45,948 nt of DNA from an uncultured Rubritalea sp. (GTDB lineage Bacteria; Verrucomicrobiota; Verrucomicrobiia; Verrucomicrobiales; Akkermansiaceae). The notes beneath the pieces were generated by a model. The model worked only from the letters and a program-made list of their open reading frames with translations, searched no databases and had not been told where the DNA came from. The DNA lies in NCBI GenBank assembly GCA_937981665.1, contig CALJOJ010000030.1, positions 1 through 45,948 on the forward strand, in the 5' to 3' direction. A program made the translations under genes and the position numbers. Positions 24,230 to 33,597 of the stretch are shown here, in pieces (position 1 is the stretch's first letter; each line of letters starts with the position of its first letter).

Positions 24230-27061
24230 CTATTTATTCAGGGCAAATGCTTCTTCTATGTCACCTTGTGCTAGCTTACTGTAATCATCCCAGTCTTCTT
24301 GTTTACTGGATAGCTTAGCGGGGCTGAAGAAGTCGCTTTGTTCTATCCTTTTGATGGCTTCGGTGGTCCATTGCTGAGCTGAATCTAGGTATGACTCATC
24401 AAAATCTCCCCAGAGACTAAATGCTGAATCCGATAGAGTCTTAGGAAGATTAATGTAGCCGACACTCGGGATCTGATCTGTCTTGTAATACTCCTGAGCG
24501 AACCATGCATAAATAGGAAGTTGGAGGTTATGCCAGTAGCGTTCGCTCTTACTTCTAGGGGCTTTGGGTAAGAGCGCTCCGCAGAGAGGACGGTTTTCAT
24601 CAGGCTTGAAGTTTTCAATGTGTGCCTTGAGGGGATCTGCTGCTTTACCAGAGGTCTTGTAGTCCCAGATGCGGATGTCTCCAGAGTGCATGTGTCTATC
24701 CACGCGGTCGATCTGCATCTTGATAGGGTGGCCGTTGATTTCCCATGGGATAGTATTTCCTATATCTAGCTCCACATCGATGATGCGCCATCCTTGCTCT
24801 GCTTCAGCAGCCTGAAGGCTAGCGAGCTTGTGGAGTCTGGACTTGGCTATTTCAGCCTGCATCTTGATGGCTAGATTCGGGTGAGCGCCATAGCGTAGGT
24901 AGAGTTCATTGGTGAGCTGATCATCGAAGTAGGCTTGGATTTCTTTTTCGGAAATACTATCACGGATGGATTCATTACGGCCGAAACTTTCTACAATAGC
25001 GTGAACGAGGAGCCCGAAGTCTAGTGCGTTCATCTCAGCTTTATTAGCTTCATAGCGCTTCATGCTGACTACTCGTTTAAGGAAAAATCTAAACGGACAA
25101 TGGAGGTAATCTTTGAGAGACGAGGGAGAGATAGCTCTGGCTACTTGCTCTTCGTCATCATTCTTAGAGAGAGTCTTTGGGTTATATGGATTGATCACTG
25201 CTGGTACTTGTAGCTGCCAGTCACGTTTCCAGGCACTAGGATTTTCTGACTCTAACTGTGGCTCACCGAATAGCTTATCCACACGTGCAGCTAGCTCTAG
25301 GTCTGAGCTGCGAAGGAGTAAGCGTGATGGTTTATTAGGCTCATTACTCTCGCTGAGCTTAGTCACGATGATGTGGGTCTTGGCTCTACTCTGGATCAGG
25401 GAGTGGAAGAGATAGCTATCTCGGGCGTAGTAGCTCTGACCACTCTGCATCCCTAAGGTCTCGCGGAAGCTATCAGGGAGAAAGGGATCATCACCTCTAA
25501 ACTCTGGGACCTGGCCCTCATGCATACCGATGAGGTATAGCTCGGGAGCATTTTCATACATGAGCTCCATCCATCCTAGTAGATCAGTGGCACTTCCTGT
25601 ATTGTCTTGGTAGCTTTTTTTATCGCCTAGGGTATTAATGATGATTTCTAACACCTGACTGATAACTAGACCTTGTTTGCCAGCATTTTTCTCAACTTTC
25701 TCTAACACATCAAGGATGTCAGCTAGGTCATCCACTAGTAATGCGGCTATGTCAGTATGAGTGACATTGAGAAGCTTAGCTATCCAGCCACGGAGACCAC
25801 GGATTTTATTGCCAGTGAGCATGGCGTTAGTTTCTGTTAGAAAATGTTGTAGTACGTTTGTTAGATTTTTGTAGTCTTTGTTACTGGTGTTTTGCAGGTG
25901 CTCATTTAGTTCGCTAGCGAACACGGGCATCCGCTTTTCTCTGCATTTATCTAGTTCACGTATCACGCTGTAACGGTCGGTGTCCTTGGGGATGAATGCT
26001 TCCATTTCCGGTAGGTGCAGCATCTTGGCAAAGGCATTGATCGGGTAGCTGAGTACTGACTGCTGGGAGCCAGTACTAGGTTCTGAGTTTGGTATCCATT
26101 CACCTAGAGCTGTGAGGAATGAGATGAGGCTGCTGGATTTGACGCTTGAGCCCTCTGGATCATAGATATCCCAACCTGCTGATGAGAACTCGTGCTGAAG
26201 CGATAAGACGATGTCTCTATCACAGAGTCCTAAGGAGATCTGATCTGGATTGAGATTTTCTTTAGCGACCTCACGGACAATGTGTTCAGCCGCTAGTGAT
26301 GGAGTTTCTGCTAGAGTGATAGTTTCTCTCCAGTCAGGGAGATCTAGCTCGGTATTACTCCAGTATTCGCTGCTAGGTCTGCCCCAGTCATCGAAATGGC
26401 AGCGTAGATGCTCTGGAGCGTGGATGATGATTTCTATCGGGGTAGCTGCTTCTGTAAGCTGCTTTAGCCGATGGACGGCCTGCGGCGAAAGATCACAAAC
26501 GCCGGCGATGATCAGTTTCTTTGGGTTACTCTTAGTCGAGATAGGCTCGTATTCTGCAGCTGTATTTACACGCCAGCTACGGAGGTTTTTTTTGACTTCA
26601 GCGTCTAGCTTAGCGAGATCCTGCCAGCGCTCAGACTCCATGCTCATACGGCTGATGTCTTGAAATGTTTTGCCACTTTCTAACAAGGTGCGCTGTAGCT
26701 CACTGAGCTGTCTGCCTACATTAAATGCCCAGCGGAAGCTATTAGCCACACCTTCTGGTGGCTCAGTGGGGAAGAGGAAGGGAGTGTCCGCGAGGTCGAG
26801 CTGAGTGAGTGCCGACGTCCATGCTATGAGGGCAGCGGCACGAGAGCCAGCATTCTTTATAGGAGCTAATATATCTGGTGATGCCACGCGAGGAGCGAGG
26901 CCAATACCTGCCTCAGCGAGCGCCTTTCTGAGCTGCCTACCGGACTGAACTGTAGGGACGATCACGATGTAGTCCACGATGTCATCACCAAGAGCACGGA
27001 GGTGATCTACCAGTGGATTCAACAGTGGCTGGTCCCAGTTCAGAAAGGTCAGATTTTGCAT
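24230..27061 (-). CDS. AddB/RexB-like PD-(D/E)XK nuclease protein
   Basis: A 943-residue protein with an inactive helicase-like N-terminus (IVPTVQSGRQLRKAL) and a C-terminal PD-(D/E)XK nuclease. The nuclease core shows SPSSLKDYLHCPFRFFLKR (its entry motif), IDRVDR, and DYKT with Asp800 and Lys802. The layout matches AddB-type subunits, which act with AddA in double-strand break repair. No AddA is next to it. I chose ATG 27061; the frame runs to a TTG at 27097 but the conserved start FLNWDQPL lies right after the ATG. Terminal Fe-S cysteines are not obvious. Confidence 0.82.
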   Translation of the reverse strand: MQNLTFLNWDQPLLNPLVDHLRALGDDIVDYIVIVPTVQSGRQLRKALAEAGIGLAPRVASPDILAPIKNAGSRAAALIAWTSALTQLDLADTPFLFPTEPPEGVANSFRWAFNVGRQLSELQRTLLESGKTFQDISRMSMESERWQDLAKLDAEVKKNLRSWRVNTAAEYEPISTKSNPKKLIIAGVCDLSPQAVHRLKQLTEAATPIEIIIHAPEHLRCHFDDWGRPSSEYWSNTELDLPDWRETITLAETPSLAAEHIVREVAKENLNPDQISLGLCDRDIVLSLQHEFSSAGWDIYDPEGSSVKSSSLISFLTALGEWIPNSEPSTGSQQSVLSYPINAFAKMLHLPEMEAFIPKDTDRYSVIRELDKCREKRMPVFASELNEHLQNTSNKDYKNLTNVLQHFLTETNAMLTGNKIRGLRGWIAKLLNVTHTDIAALLVDDLADILDVLEKVEKNAGKQGLVISQVLEIIINTLGDKKSYQDNTGSATDLLGWMELMYENAPELYLIGMHEGQVPEFRGDDPFLPDSFRETLGMQSGQSYYARDSYLFHSLIQSRAKTHIIVTKLSESNEPNKPSRLLLRSSDLELAARVDKLFGEPQLESENPSAWKRDWQLQVPAVINPYNPKTLSKNDDEEQVARAISPSSLKDYLHCPFRFFLKRVVSMKRYEANKAEMNALDFGLLVHAIVESFGRNESIRDSISEKEIQAYFDDQLTNELYLRYGAHPNLAIKMQAEIAKSRLHKLASLQAAEAEQGWRIIDVELDIGNTIPWEINGHPIKMQIDRVDRHMHSGDIRIWDYKTSGKAADPLKAHIENFKPDENRPLCGALLPKAPRSKSERYWHNLQLPIYAWFAQEYYKTDQIPSVGYINLPKTLSDSAFSLWGDFDESYLDSAQQWTTEAIKRIEQSDFFSPAKLSSKQEDWDDYSKLAQGDIEEAFALNK

Positions 27062-27229
27062 ATCGCTATTAATGACTATTTTAGACGGTATCGACAAATC
27101 AATTTATCCGTGAAGGAGTGGAATTATTTAGTATGATTAGCCTAGTTGCTGGATGAATTGTTAAAAGAGATTTTCTCCGGACATTAAAAGGGGCTTCACA
27201 GAGGTACTGAGAAAGAGCATCATCGGTGC

Positions 27230-28369
27230 ATGATGAACGTGGTAGAGCTCTTGCAGACATTAATTCGTATTCCTTCTGTGAACTCAGATAATGCCCCTGG
27301 TACTGATCTGGTGGATGAGCAGGGGATGGCTGACTTTTTACAGAAGTACCTAACTGAGGCTGGTTTTAGCTCGGTGCAGGAAGAGGTGCTGCCGGGGCGT
27401 CCAAATGTTATTGCTCGTGCACCATTCAATGGAGTGAATGATGAACGTCCGCGTATTTTGTTAGGGCCTCACTCAGATACGGTAGGTGTTTCAGGAATGG
27501 TGTTTGATCCTTTCTGTGGAGATCTCGTGGATGGTAAAATTCTCGGTCGTGGAGCATCTGATACGAAAGGGCCAATGGCGGCTATGATTACGGCATTGTT
27601 AGAGAATGTTAAGTTACTCGCTGAGCTTCCGGTGGCGGTAGACTTTGTAGCTTTCATGGGCGAGGAATCCAGCCAGCAGGGGTCTAAGCATTTTGCTAAA
27701 CATCATGCAGATGAGTATGTATTCGCTATAGCGGGTGAGCCTACATCGCTGGATGTGGTAAACGTTACGAAAGGTTGTACCTGGCTGACTGTCGTCGCAG
27801 AGGGTAAGGCATCGCACTCATCACAGCCTGAGCGTGGGGAGAATGCAGTGATGATTTTAGCTCGTTCGTTAGATATGATGAATCGTAAACTTTCTAACAG
27901 ATTAGCGACTTATACGCATCCTGTACTTGGTCATTCTACGATTAATATTGGAACGTTTCATGGTGGGACGAGGCCTAACATTGTGCCAGATTTTGCGCAG
28001 GCAGAAATTGATATCCGAATGACTCCATCATTAATGGAAGCTGGTGGTGGGCGCGAGCTTACTACGGGATTTATTGAGGAAATGAAGCTGCCTCTGAAGC
28101 TGACAAAGAGCCAAGAGAACCCACCGATGGAGACGGCTGAGGATAATACGTATATTCAGAGTATGCTGAATGCCTGGCCTAGTTCTAAGTGCGTTGGTGC
28201 ACCGTGGTTCTCTGATGCTGCGCATTTAGCGAAGGGTGGTATTCCTTCTATCTGTGTGGGGCCTGGTTCTATCGATCAGGCACATACTAAAGATGAGTTT
28301 ATTCTCGTGGCAGACCTCGAAGAAGGTGTGGAGTTCTTTAGCGCATTTATCCAGTCACTCGCATCATAG
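27230..28369 (+). CDS. M20 family peptidase (ArgE/DapE-like)
   Basis: A 379-residue cytosolic metallohydrolase. Metal and catalytic residues are His81 and Asp83 (GPHSDTVG), Asp111 (RGASDTKGP), and the Glu145-Glu146 pair (MGEESSQQGS). The C-terminal half has the lid region and a final His (IDQAHTKDEF). The family includes ArgE, DapE and carboxypeptidases; substrate cannot be fixed. Next to it is a convergent terminator shared with the GH95 gene. Confidence 0.9.
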   Translation: MMNVVELLQTLIRIPSVNSDNAPGTDLVDEQGMADFLQKYLTEAGFSSVQEEVLPGRPNVIARAPFNGVNDERPRILLGPHSDTVGVSGMVFDPFCGDLVDGKILGRGASDTKGPMAAMITALLENVKLLAELPVAVDFVAFMGEESSQQGSKHFAKHHADEYVFAIAGEPTSLDVVNVTKGCTWLTVVAEGKASHSSQPERGENAVMILARSLDMMNRKLSNRLATYTHPVLGHSTINIGTFHGGTRPNIVPDFAQAEIDIRMTPSLMEAGGGRELTTGFIEEMKLPLKLTKSQENPPMETAEDNTYIQSMLNAWPSSKCVGAPWFSDAAHLAKGGIPSICVGPGSIDQAHTKDEFILVADLEEGVEFFSAFIQSLAS

Positions 28370-28384
28370 TGTTAAGTAAAAGGC

Positions 28385-28420
28385 AAAAAAATACCACTGC
28401 ACGTTGCCGCGCAGTGGTAT
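28385..28420 (-). terminator. Rho-independent terminator between convergent genes
   Basis: A 10-bp perfect stem (ATACCACTGC at 28391-28400, GCAGTGGTAT at 28411-28420) reads into a U-run for minus-strand transcripts (28385-28391). It ends the GH95 gene; it may also work for the M20 gene, with a poorer U-tract. Confidence 0.85.
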
Positions 28421-28445
28421 GAAATTATTTACTATTCTCTATCTG

Positions 28446-30929
28446 TTAGAGAGTGTGACTCGCACCTGCCTTGAGGCTGATGTTAGCAGATAGCTTGTTG
28501 TTACTGTAGAGACGGAATGTGCTGTCTTTAGTAGCTGTGATTTTAGCAGACTTGAGCTGGCCTTCTTCCCAGAAGATATCCACGAGGAATCCTCCACGAG
28601 CCTTCATACCTGTGATGCTGCCGGTCTTCCATGCTGATGGCAGGGCAGGTAGTAGGTGGAGGATGAATGGTGCGTCCTTGAGGTTCTCTGGTGGTACAGC
28701 AGCTACGAACACTTTGGCGTTTTCTGCAGTCGCTTTGTAGGCTTGAAATGTCGCGTTCTTGATCTCTGTTGCCTCTGGGTTGATGCTACGGAGATGACTC
28801 TGAAGTAGCATTTCACATACTCCTGCTGCTGCTCCGAAGTTTCCATCAATCTGGAATGGTGGGTGGAAGTCGAAGAGGTTGTTATGTACTTTTTTAGCTA
28901 AGAGGAGCTTGTAGATCTGGTGTGCGCGGTCGCCATTATGGAGACGTGCCCAGAAGCAAGTTTTCCAACCTACACTCCATCCAGTAGCCTGGTCACCACG
29001 GTGCCCCATAGTCACGAGAGCTGCCTTGTGGAGCTCCGGAGTAGTGAGTGGTGAGATGTCTCTACCTGGGTGGAGAGCGATAAGATGTGAGATGTGGCGG
29101 TGAGTGTTCTTAGGATCATCCCAGTCGTTTGGCCACTCTTGGATCTGACCGTGACGGCCTATCTTCTGAGGTGCAAGCTTAGGCATGAGTTCCTTGAGTC
29201 TCGCGCGGATTTCAGGTTCTTGATCGAGAATAAGTGATGCTTCGATAAAGTCTGTGAAGAGGTTGACGAGGAGCTGTTGGTCCCACTGTGCACCGAGAGT
29301 CTGCTTGTTACGTCTCATCTTACTAGATTTATCAGGGTTCTCCGCGTTGAAATGACACTCCGGTGACCAAGTAGGGTAAACAGCTAGTGTGCCGTCCTTA
29401 ATAGGAGCGAGGAAGTCGATGAAGAATTCCACAGCGCCTTTCATGATCGGGAAGATTTCCTTGAGGTAAGCTTCGTCCTGATTAAATGAGTAATGCTCGT
29501 AGAGGTTCTGACAGAGCCAGTGACCTGATTGCTGGTGTCTGCGGCCGTGGTTGTTCTGTGCTGAGAAGCCGTACACATTTCCGTTTAGACCTACTGACCA
29601 ACCACGCTGGATTCCGAATGATTCTTTCGCTGTGATAGCACCAGTTTTAGCCATCATCTTCATGTAGCTGAGGTATGGCTGGAAGCACTCCGAAAGATTA
29701 GACGGATCTGGCATCCAGTAGTTCATCGCGAGGTTGATATCAGTGTGGTAGTCACCGTTCCATGCAGCTGTCTTATCAGCATTCCAGACCCCCTGGAGGT
29801 TCGATGGGACAGGAGCTGAGCGTGAACAGCCAAGCTGTAAGTAGCGAGCAAACTGGAAGTGAAGAACCTCAAGCTCTGTGCCTACTGCTTGCTTGATCAT
29901 CTTATCAGTAGTGAGGCCAGATGGCTTGAAATCTACGTTAAATTGGCAGCGCTCCATGAGTGGCTTGAAGTCAGCTAAGTGAGCCGCTTTTAAAGCATCG
30001 TATCCAGCACCTTTTGCTTTATCAATAGTAGCTGTTAGATCCGCTTTGTAGTCGCGTCCCTTGAAGCTAGGGAACTCATATTTGAAGTCACTGTATGCTG
30101 AGCTGATAAGCTGTACGTCTTTACTTCCTGAAATAGTTACTGTGCCTTTAGTGTCCGCCGTGATCGTCCCGCCGTTTGCATTGATATGAATCGCCTGCAT
30201 CAGCTGCACGTTGTCTTGGATCATTGCTACATCGATCTCTACCCAGAGAGTGTTATCTTTTAGCGTAGCAGACTTGATAGAGTGGAGTGAATGCACCTTG
30301 ATCTTTAGCTCAAGCGGGGCGTCAGATGAAGTAAAGCGAACGGCTGAAGCATCATGTGGATGACTACAGAAGTACTCGCGTGTGAACTGAGAACCAGCAT
30401 GCTCGTATGAGACTGTGCCTAGACCGGTCATGAGGTCTAGCTTACGTTTATAGTTCTTAGCATCCGCTAGTTTATGGCCAGTCTCTATAGAGACGTTAGA
30501 CATGGCAGTGTAGCTACCCAGTGGCTCTTTGGTCCCGATGTACTTAGTAGAGATCACTTCCATAGAGCCCTCACCTGAGCCAAATTTTTCCTGACGGTAT
30601 GCTTCTCTGACTGTGTCAAAGTTCTCGTGAGCCCCCTTTGCATTACCTGATTGATTCACAGGATCAGCTCCACGTTTCGCATTGTGCCAAAGAGTGATGT
30701 CATTAAATAGTAAACGCTCTAGCTCGACCCCACCAGAGAACATCGTACCGAGACGACCATTACCCATTGGTAATGCTTCCTTGATGAAGTTAGACTTCCC
30801 TTTGCCAAATCTCTTGCCGAGATCATCTGCAGATGGTTTATCGTAGTTCAACGTCATCTCACCAGCAAAAAGCGGTGAAACTAGCGAGGCGCTGAGCATG
30901 ATTATTTTAGATAGTTTACTTAGTTTCAT
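28446..30929 (-). CDS. Secreted glycoside hydrolase family 95 (alpha-L-fucosidase-like)
   Basis: An 827-residue secreted enzyme. ATG 30929 is chosen because a signal peptide (MKLSKLSKIIMLSASLVSPLFA) follows it; the frame extends to an upstream ATG at 30965. GH95 hallmarks: EALPMGNGRLGTMFSGG near the mature N-terminus, SNLQGVWN, DYHTDINLAMNYW (the paired-Asn region), YPTWSPECHF (acidic residue), GHRGDQATGWSVGWK and FQIDGNFGAAAGVCEML (catalytic Asp). GH95 enzymes remove alpha-1,2-L-fucose or, in some cases, alpha-L-galactose. It could act on fucose-rich algal polysaccharides alongside the two sulfatases. There is no sensor or transporter next to it. Confidence 0.93.
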   Translation of the reverse strand: MKLSKLSKIIMLSASLVSPLFAGEMTLNYDKPSADDLGKRFGKGKSNFIKEALPMGNGRLGTMFSGGVELERLLFNDITLWHNAKRGADPVNQSGNAKGAHENFDTVREAYRQEKFGSGEGSMEVISTKYIGTKEPLGSYTAMSNVSIETGHKLADAKNYKRKLDLMTGLGTVSYEHAGSQFTREYFCSHPHDASAVRFTSSDAPLELKIKVHSLHSIKSATLKDNTLWVEIDVAMIQDNVQLMQAIHINANGGTITADTKGTVTISGSKDVQLISSAYSDFKYEFPSFKGRDYKADLTATIDKAKGAGYDALKAAHLADFKPLMERCQFNVDFKPSGLTTDKMIKQAVGTELEVLHFQFARYLQLGCSRSAPVPSNLQGVWNADKTAAWNGDYHTDINLAMNYWMPDPSNLSECFQPYLSYMKMMAKTGAITAKESFGIQRGWSVGLNGNVYGFSAQNNHGRRHQQSGHWLCQNLYEHYSFNQDEAYLKEIFPIMKGAVEFFIDFLAPIKDGTLAVYPTWSPECHFNAENPDKSSKMRRNKQTLGAQWDQQLLVNLFTDFIEASLILDQEPEIRARLKELMPKLAPQKIGRHGQIQEWPNDWDDPKNTHRHISHLIALHPGRDISPLTTPELHKAALVTMGHRGDQATGWSVGWKTCFWARLHNGDRAHQIYKLLLAKKVHNNLFDFHPPFQIDGNFGAAAGVCEMLLQSHLRSINPEATEIKNATFQAYKATAENAKVFVAAVPPENLKDAPFILHLLPALPSAWKTGSITGMKARGGFLVDIFWEEGQLKSAKITATKDSTFRLYSNNKLSANISLKAGASHTL

Positions 30930-31144
30930 AGTGGTAAAATAGTGATTAAATGTACGACAGATCAAGTGCTGTTATTTCACTGTAATTTGAATTAGGCTCA
31001 CTTATTGTCAATCTCATAGTGAGATGTTGAATACATACTAGGGATAGTTTCTAAAAATTCTATCAGATGTGGAATTTTATCTGATAACTGTATGGCGAAG
31101 GCACTAGAAGTAAGATGTTCACTTCCCCTGAAGCGGAATCTTAG

Positions 31145-31180
31145 ACAAAAAATAACCCCACTGAAGCCAGTGAGGTTATT
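31145..31180 (-). terminator. Rho-independent terminator
   Basis: A 13-bp stem (31151-31163 and 31168-31180) with one mismatch and a 4-base loop. In the minus direction it is followed by a U-run (31145-31150). It ends the histidine phosphatase transcript. Confidence 0.8.
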
Positions 31181-31203
31181 GTCTTATAGTTAATAAATGA
31201 TGA

Positions 31204-31992
31204 TTACTTGGCGAGTTCCGGATTTGGCGGGATCATGACATCGTTATACATCTTGATGACGAAAGTGCCGTCTTCTTGCTGCTCTGCCATCCAGAGACCA
31301 GTGTTATCTGGTCCTCTTCCTACTTTACCTACGTAGTTACTCTGAGTGAGTAATCTTGTGAGAGCTCTACCTGAACCACCGTGACCTACGAGAAGGATCG
31401 TTTTATCTGAGTTGCCGAAGCGTTTCTTGATACGTTCGATAGCAGTATTTAAAACGAATTTTAAGGCAGCCGCTTTGTGTTCCTCGTCATTTGGCTCTTT
31501 AGGTGCGCGGAAATTATTTTTCCCGTTTTCTATAAATTTAAAGTAAGGAGCCTCTTCTTCCGATAGCTCGATAGGCTTACCTTGGCCTAAAATTTTAGCG
31601 GTGATCACTGGTAGGTCCGCTTTCAGAACAGTGGCAGAACCTGGACCTTCATGGAGCTCTGGCCAGATCTCAGCGGTCAGTTTTTGGTCCTTAAGATAAG
31701 GGAGTACTGTGCTGCGCGCGCGCCACATCGGGCTAGTGGCGATGAAGTCAAACTTCAGATTTTTGAGTTTCTCTGTACCTGTGACAAGCTGCTCTAGTCC
31801 TTTAGGTGTAAACATGTTTGGATTACCAACGTACTCTGGCCATTCCGCCTCTGGGATGTTCTTTTTTTCCCAATCCTTTTTGACATTGTGGCCACCTTCA
31901 GCATGGCGCATGTAGTAGATTTTTAAGCCCGCTTCAGCTGAGCCGATGAGGGTAAGAAATATCAATGTGATTGTGATACAGAGGTTTTTCAT
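31204..31992 (-). CDS. Secreted histidine phosphatase-family protein
   Basis: A 262-residue protein with a signal peptide to about residue 21 (...IGSAEA). The histidine-phosphatase core shows Arg29-His30 (YYMRHAEGGHN), SPMWRARSTV, and a later VGHGGSGRAL. These supply the phosphohistidine and phosphate ligands of the phosphoglycerate-mutase-like superfamily. Being exported, it likely acts on an extracellular phosphoester or sugar phosphate. A perfect 20-bp inverted repeat sits 22 bases upstream of the start. Confidence 0.85.
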   Translation of the reverse strand: MKNLCITITLIFLTLIGSAEAGLKIYYMRHAEGGHNVKKDWEKKNIPEAEWPEYVGNPNMFTPKGLEQLVTGTEKLKNLKFDFIATSPMWRARSTVLPYLKDQKLTAEIWPELHEGPGSATVLKADLPVITAKILGQGKPIELSEEEAPYFKFIENGKNNFRAPKEPNDEEHKAAALKFVLNTAIERIKKRFGNSDKTILLVGHGGSGRALTRLLTQSNYVGKVGRGPDNTGLWMAEQQEDGTFVIKMYNDVMIPPNPELAK

Positions 31993-32013
31993 AATATGTA
32001 ATACAAATTGGAA

Positions 32014-32062
32014 TATTCAGAATAGGTATTTGATACTATTTGTCAAATACCTATTCTGAATA
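32014..32062. repeat. Perfect 20-bp inverted repeat upstream of the histidine phosphatase gene
   Basis: Left arm 32014-32033 (TATTCAGAATAGGTATTTGA) and right arm 32043-32062 are exact reverse complements, with a 9-base loop. It lies between the CNNM gene end (32214) and the phosphatase start (31992). There is no U-tract on either side. It could be an operator, a stable 5'-leader hairpin, or a mobile-element end. Confidence 0.9.
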
Positions 32063-32213
32063 GTAGATGGTTAGATCTAAGATGATACGAGGTACTTTCT
32101 TCTTTGCGAGCAGTATTCAGCTGCAGATTTATTAAAAAGCAATGATGAGTATTTACACTCATCTCAGAGTAGAGGTATGGCTACCGTGACTGTGGAAGTC
32201 ACCAGTCGCTATC

Positions 32214-33317
32214 CTACTGAACAGAGTTTTCTTCTGTAGAACTCTTCGGGTCGATGCCCATGGACTGTGCACGTTTCTGCCAGAGGTTTCTAGCGAGTAC
32301 CTGCATGTCTTCATTACGATCCGCTTCGTCTACGATCTCTAGTCCGAGAAGTGTCTCTACAACGTCTTCCATGCTGACTATGCCGTCCATGCCGCCGAAC
32401 TCATCGATGACGAGCATGAGGTGCTGCTTCTCTTGGGTCATGATCTTGAAGGTCTGGAAAATAGAGTCAGATCCCTGAACAGCCTTAATAGGACGGATGT
32501 AGTCAACCAGTGTCTTGCCTTCGTCCTCATTGTTGAGGCGAGCGGACATGACGTTACTTTTAAGAACGAAGCCGGTGATGTGATCATGGTCTACTTCATA
32601 TACCGGGATTCTAGAGAATGGCTTAGGCATAGCTTCCTTGAGGAAATCATCAATGCTGGTGGCCTGCTGCATGGCGTAGACTACGGTACGAGGGGTCATG
32701 ATGTCGCGCACTTGAGTGGACTTGAACATGAAGAGGTTCTTTAAGATGCTACTTTCTTCATCGTCGAGTTCACCAGACTGGTTACTGACTTCTGCCATGG
32801 CTGCGAGTTCTGCACGGCTGATCGAGTCGCTGTGTCCCTTTCCCCCAATAAGCTTAGTTAGCATGCGTAGTACAGGAAGGATACCGCAATAAGTAAGTGC
32901 GGTGATCATGTGTCTTAAGATGGTAGTGGTGGGACTAGCAAACTGGCGCCAGTACTTAGCTCCAAGGGTCTTAGGGATAATTTCTGATAGGATAAGAACG
33001 AGAACGGTAAGAACGGCGGCGAAGAGGGCTTCACCAGTGTCTCCACTTGCCCAATCCCAGCGTACACTTGCTACTTTCCATTGGGCGCCAGCACCAGCAG
33101 CACCCATGGTGTGAGCGATCGTGTTCAGGGTAAGAATCGCGGAGAGTGGATTATCCACATTTTCCTTCATTTTAGCAAGGCGTGGTGCGTATTTCTTGCC
33201 AGCAGTCAGCTCATTTTGAACAAATCCTGGAGTAATAGAAAGTAAAACAGCCTCCAAAACGGAACACAAAAAAGAAACTCCAAGTGCGAGGAGAACGTAG
33301 AATATTAAAAGTTCCAT
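32214..33317 (-). CDS. CNNM-domain and CBS-domain membrane protein (CorB/YfjD-like)
   Basis: A 367-residue inner-membrane protein. The N-terminal CNNM domain (about 1-160) has membrane helices and motifs such as EAVLLSITPGF, NTIAHTMGA and LSEIIPKTLGA. Two CBS domains follow: RDIMTPRTVVYAMQQ with FSRIPVYE, and DEFGGMDGIVSMEDVVE. Members of the family move or sense magnesium and other divalent ions. The C-terminal CorC_HlyC domain is absent. A weak hairpin at 32144-32163 lies downstream. Confidence 0.9.
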   Translation of the reverse strand: MELLIFYVLLALGVSFLCSVLEAVLLSITPGFVQNELTAGKKYAPRLAKMKENVDNPLSAILTLNTIAHTMGAAGAGAQWKVASVRWDWASGDTGEALFAAVLTVLVLILSEIIPKTLGAKYWRQFASPTTTILRHMITALTYCGILPVLRMLTKLIGGKGHSDSISRAELAAMAEVSNQSGELDDEESSILKNLFMFKSTQVRDIMTPRTVVYAMQQATSIDDFLKEAMPKPFSRIPVYEVDHDHITGFVLKSNVMSARLNNEDEGKTLVDYIRPIKAVQGSDSIFQTFKIMTQEKQHLMLVIDEFGGMDGIVSMEDVVETLLGLEIVDEADRNEDMQVLARNLWQKRAQSMGIDPKSSTEENSVQ

Positions 33318-33597
33318 ATATTGTAATAAAAAATGATCATTTCTTGGTATTAATAATTATCGGGGTTGAATCTACCAAGATGAAACCAATTGTAGTTCAG
33401 CTTTCTTGCTAGTCGAGTTATTTTTGTATGAAATGGAAGGAATTAGTAGTGATTTTATAGATAGCTGCTGTCATTTTGGACGCTATAAGATGAAAGTGGG
33501 GAAGAAAAGTTCGACAAAACTACTCTCATCAGTGAGGGTGTAATGAAACAAATCTTTGCTGTTAGAGTGCTATCAGCAAATTAGATAATCAAAAACT

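Noticed and set aside
24385-24618. 77-codon minus-strand frame
   Set aside because: Out-of-frame shadow inside the AddB-like gene.
26250-26663. 137-codon plus-strand frame
   Set aside because: Antisense shadow of the AddB-like gene, rich in Ser/Arg as expected from an antisense frame.
32186-32202. 6-bp inverted repeat downstream of the CNNM gene
   Set aside because: Short and without a U-tract, so no function can be supported.
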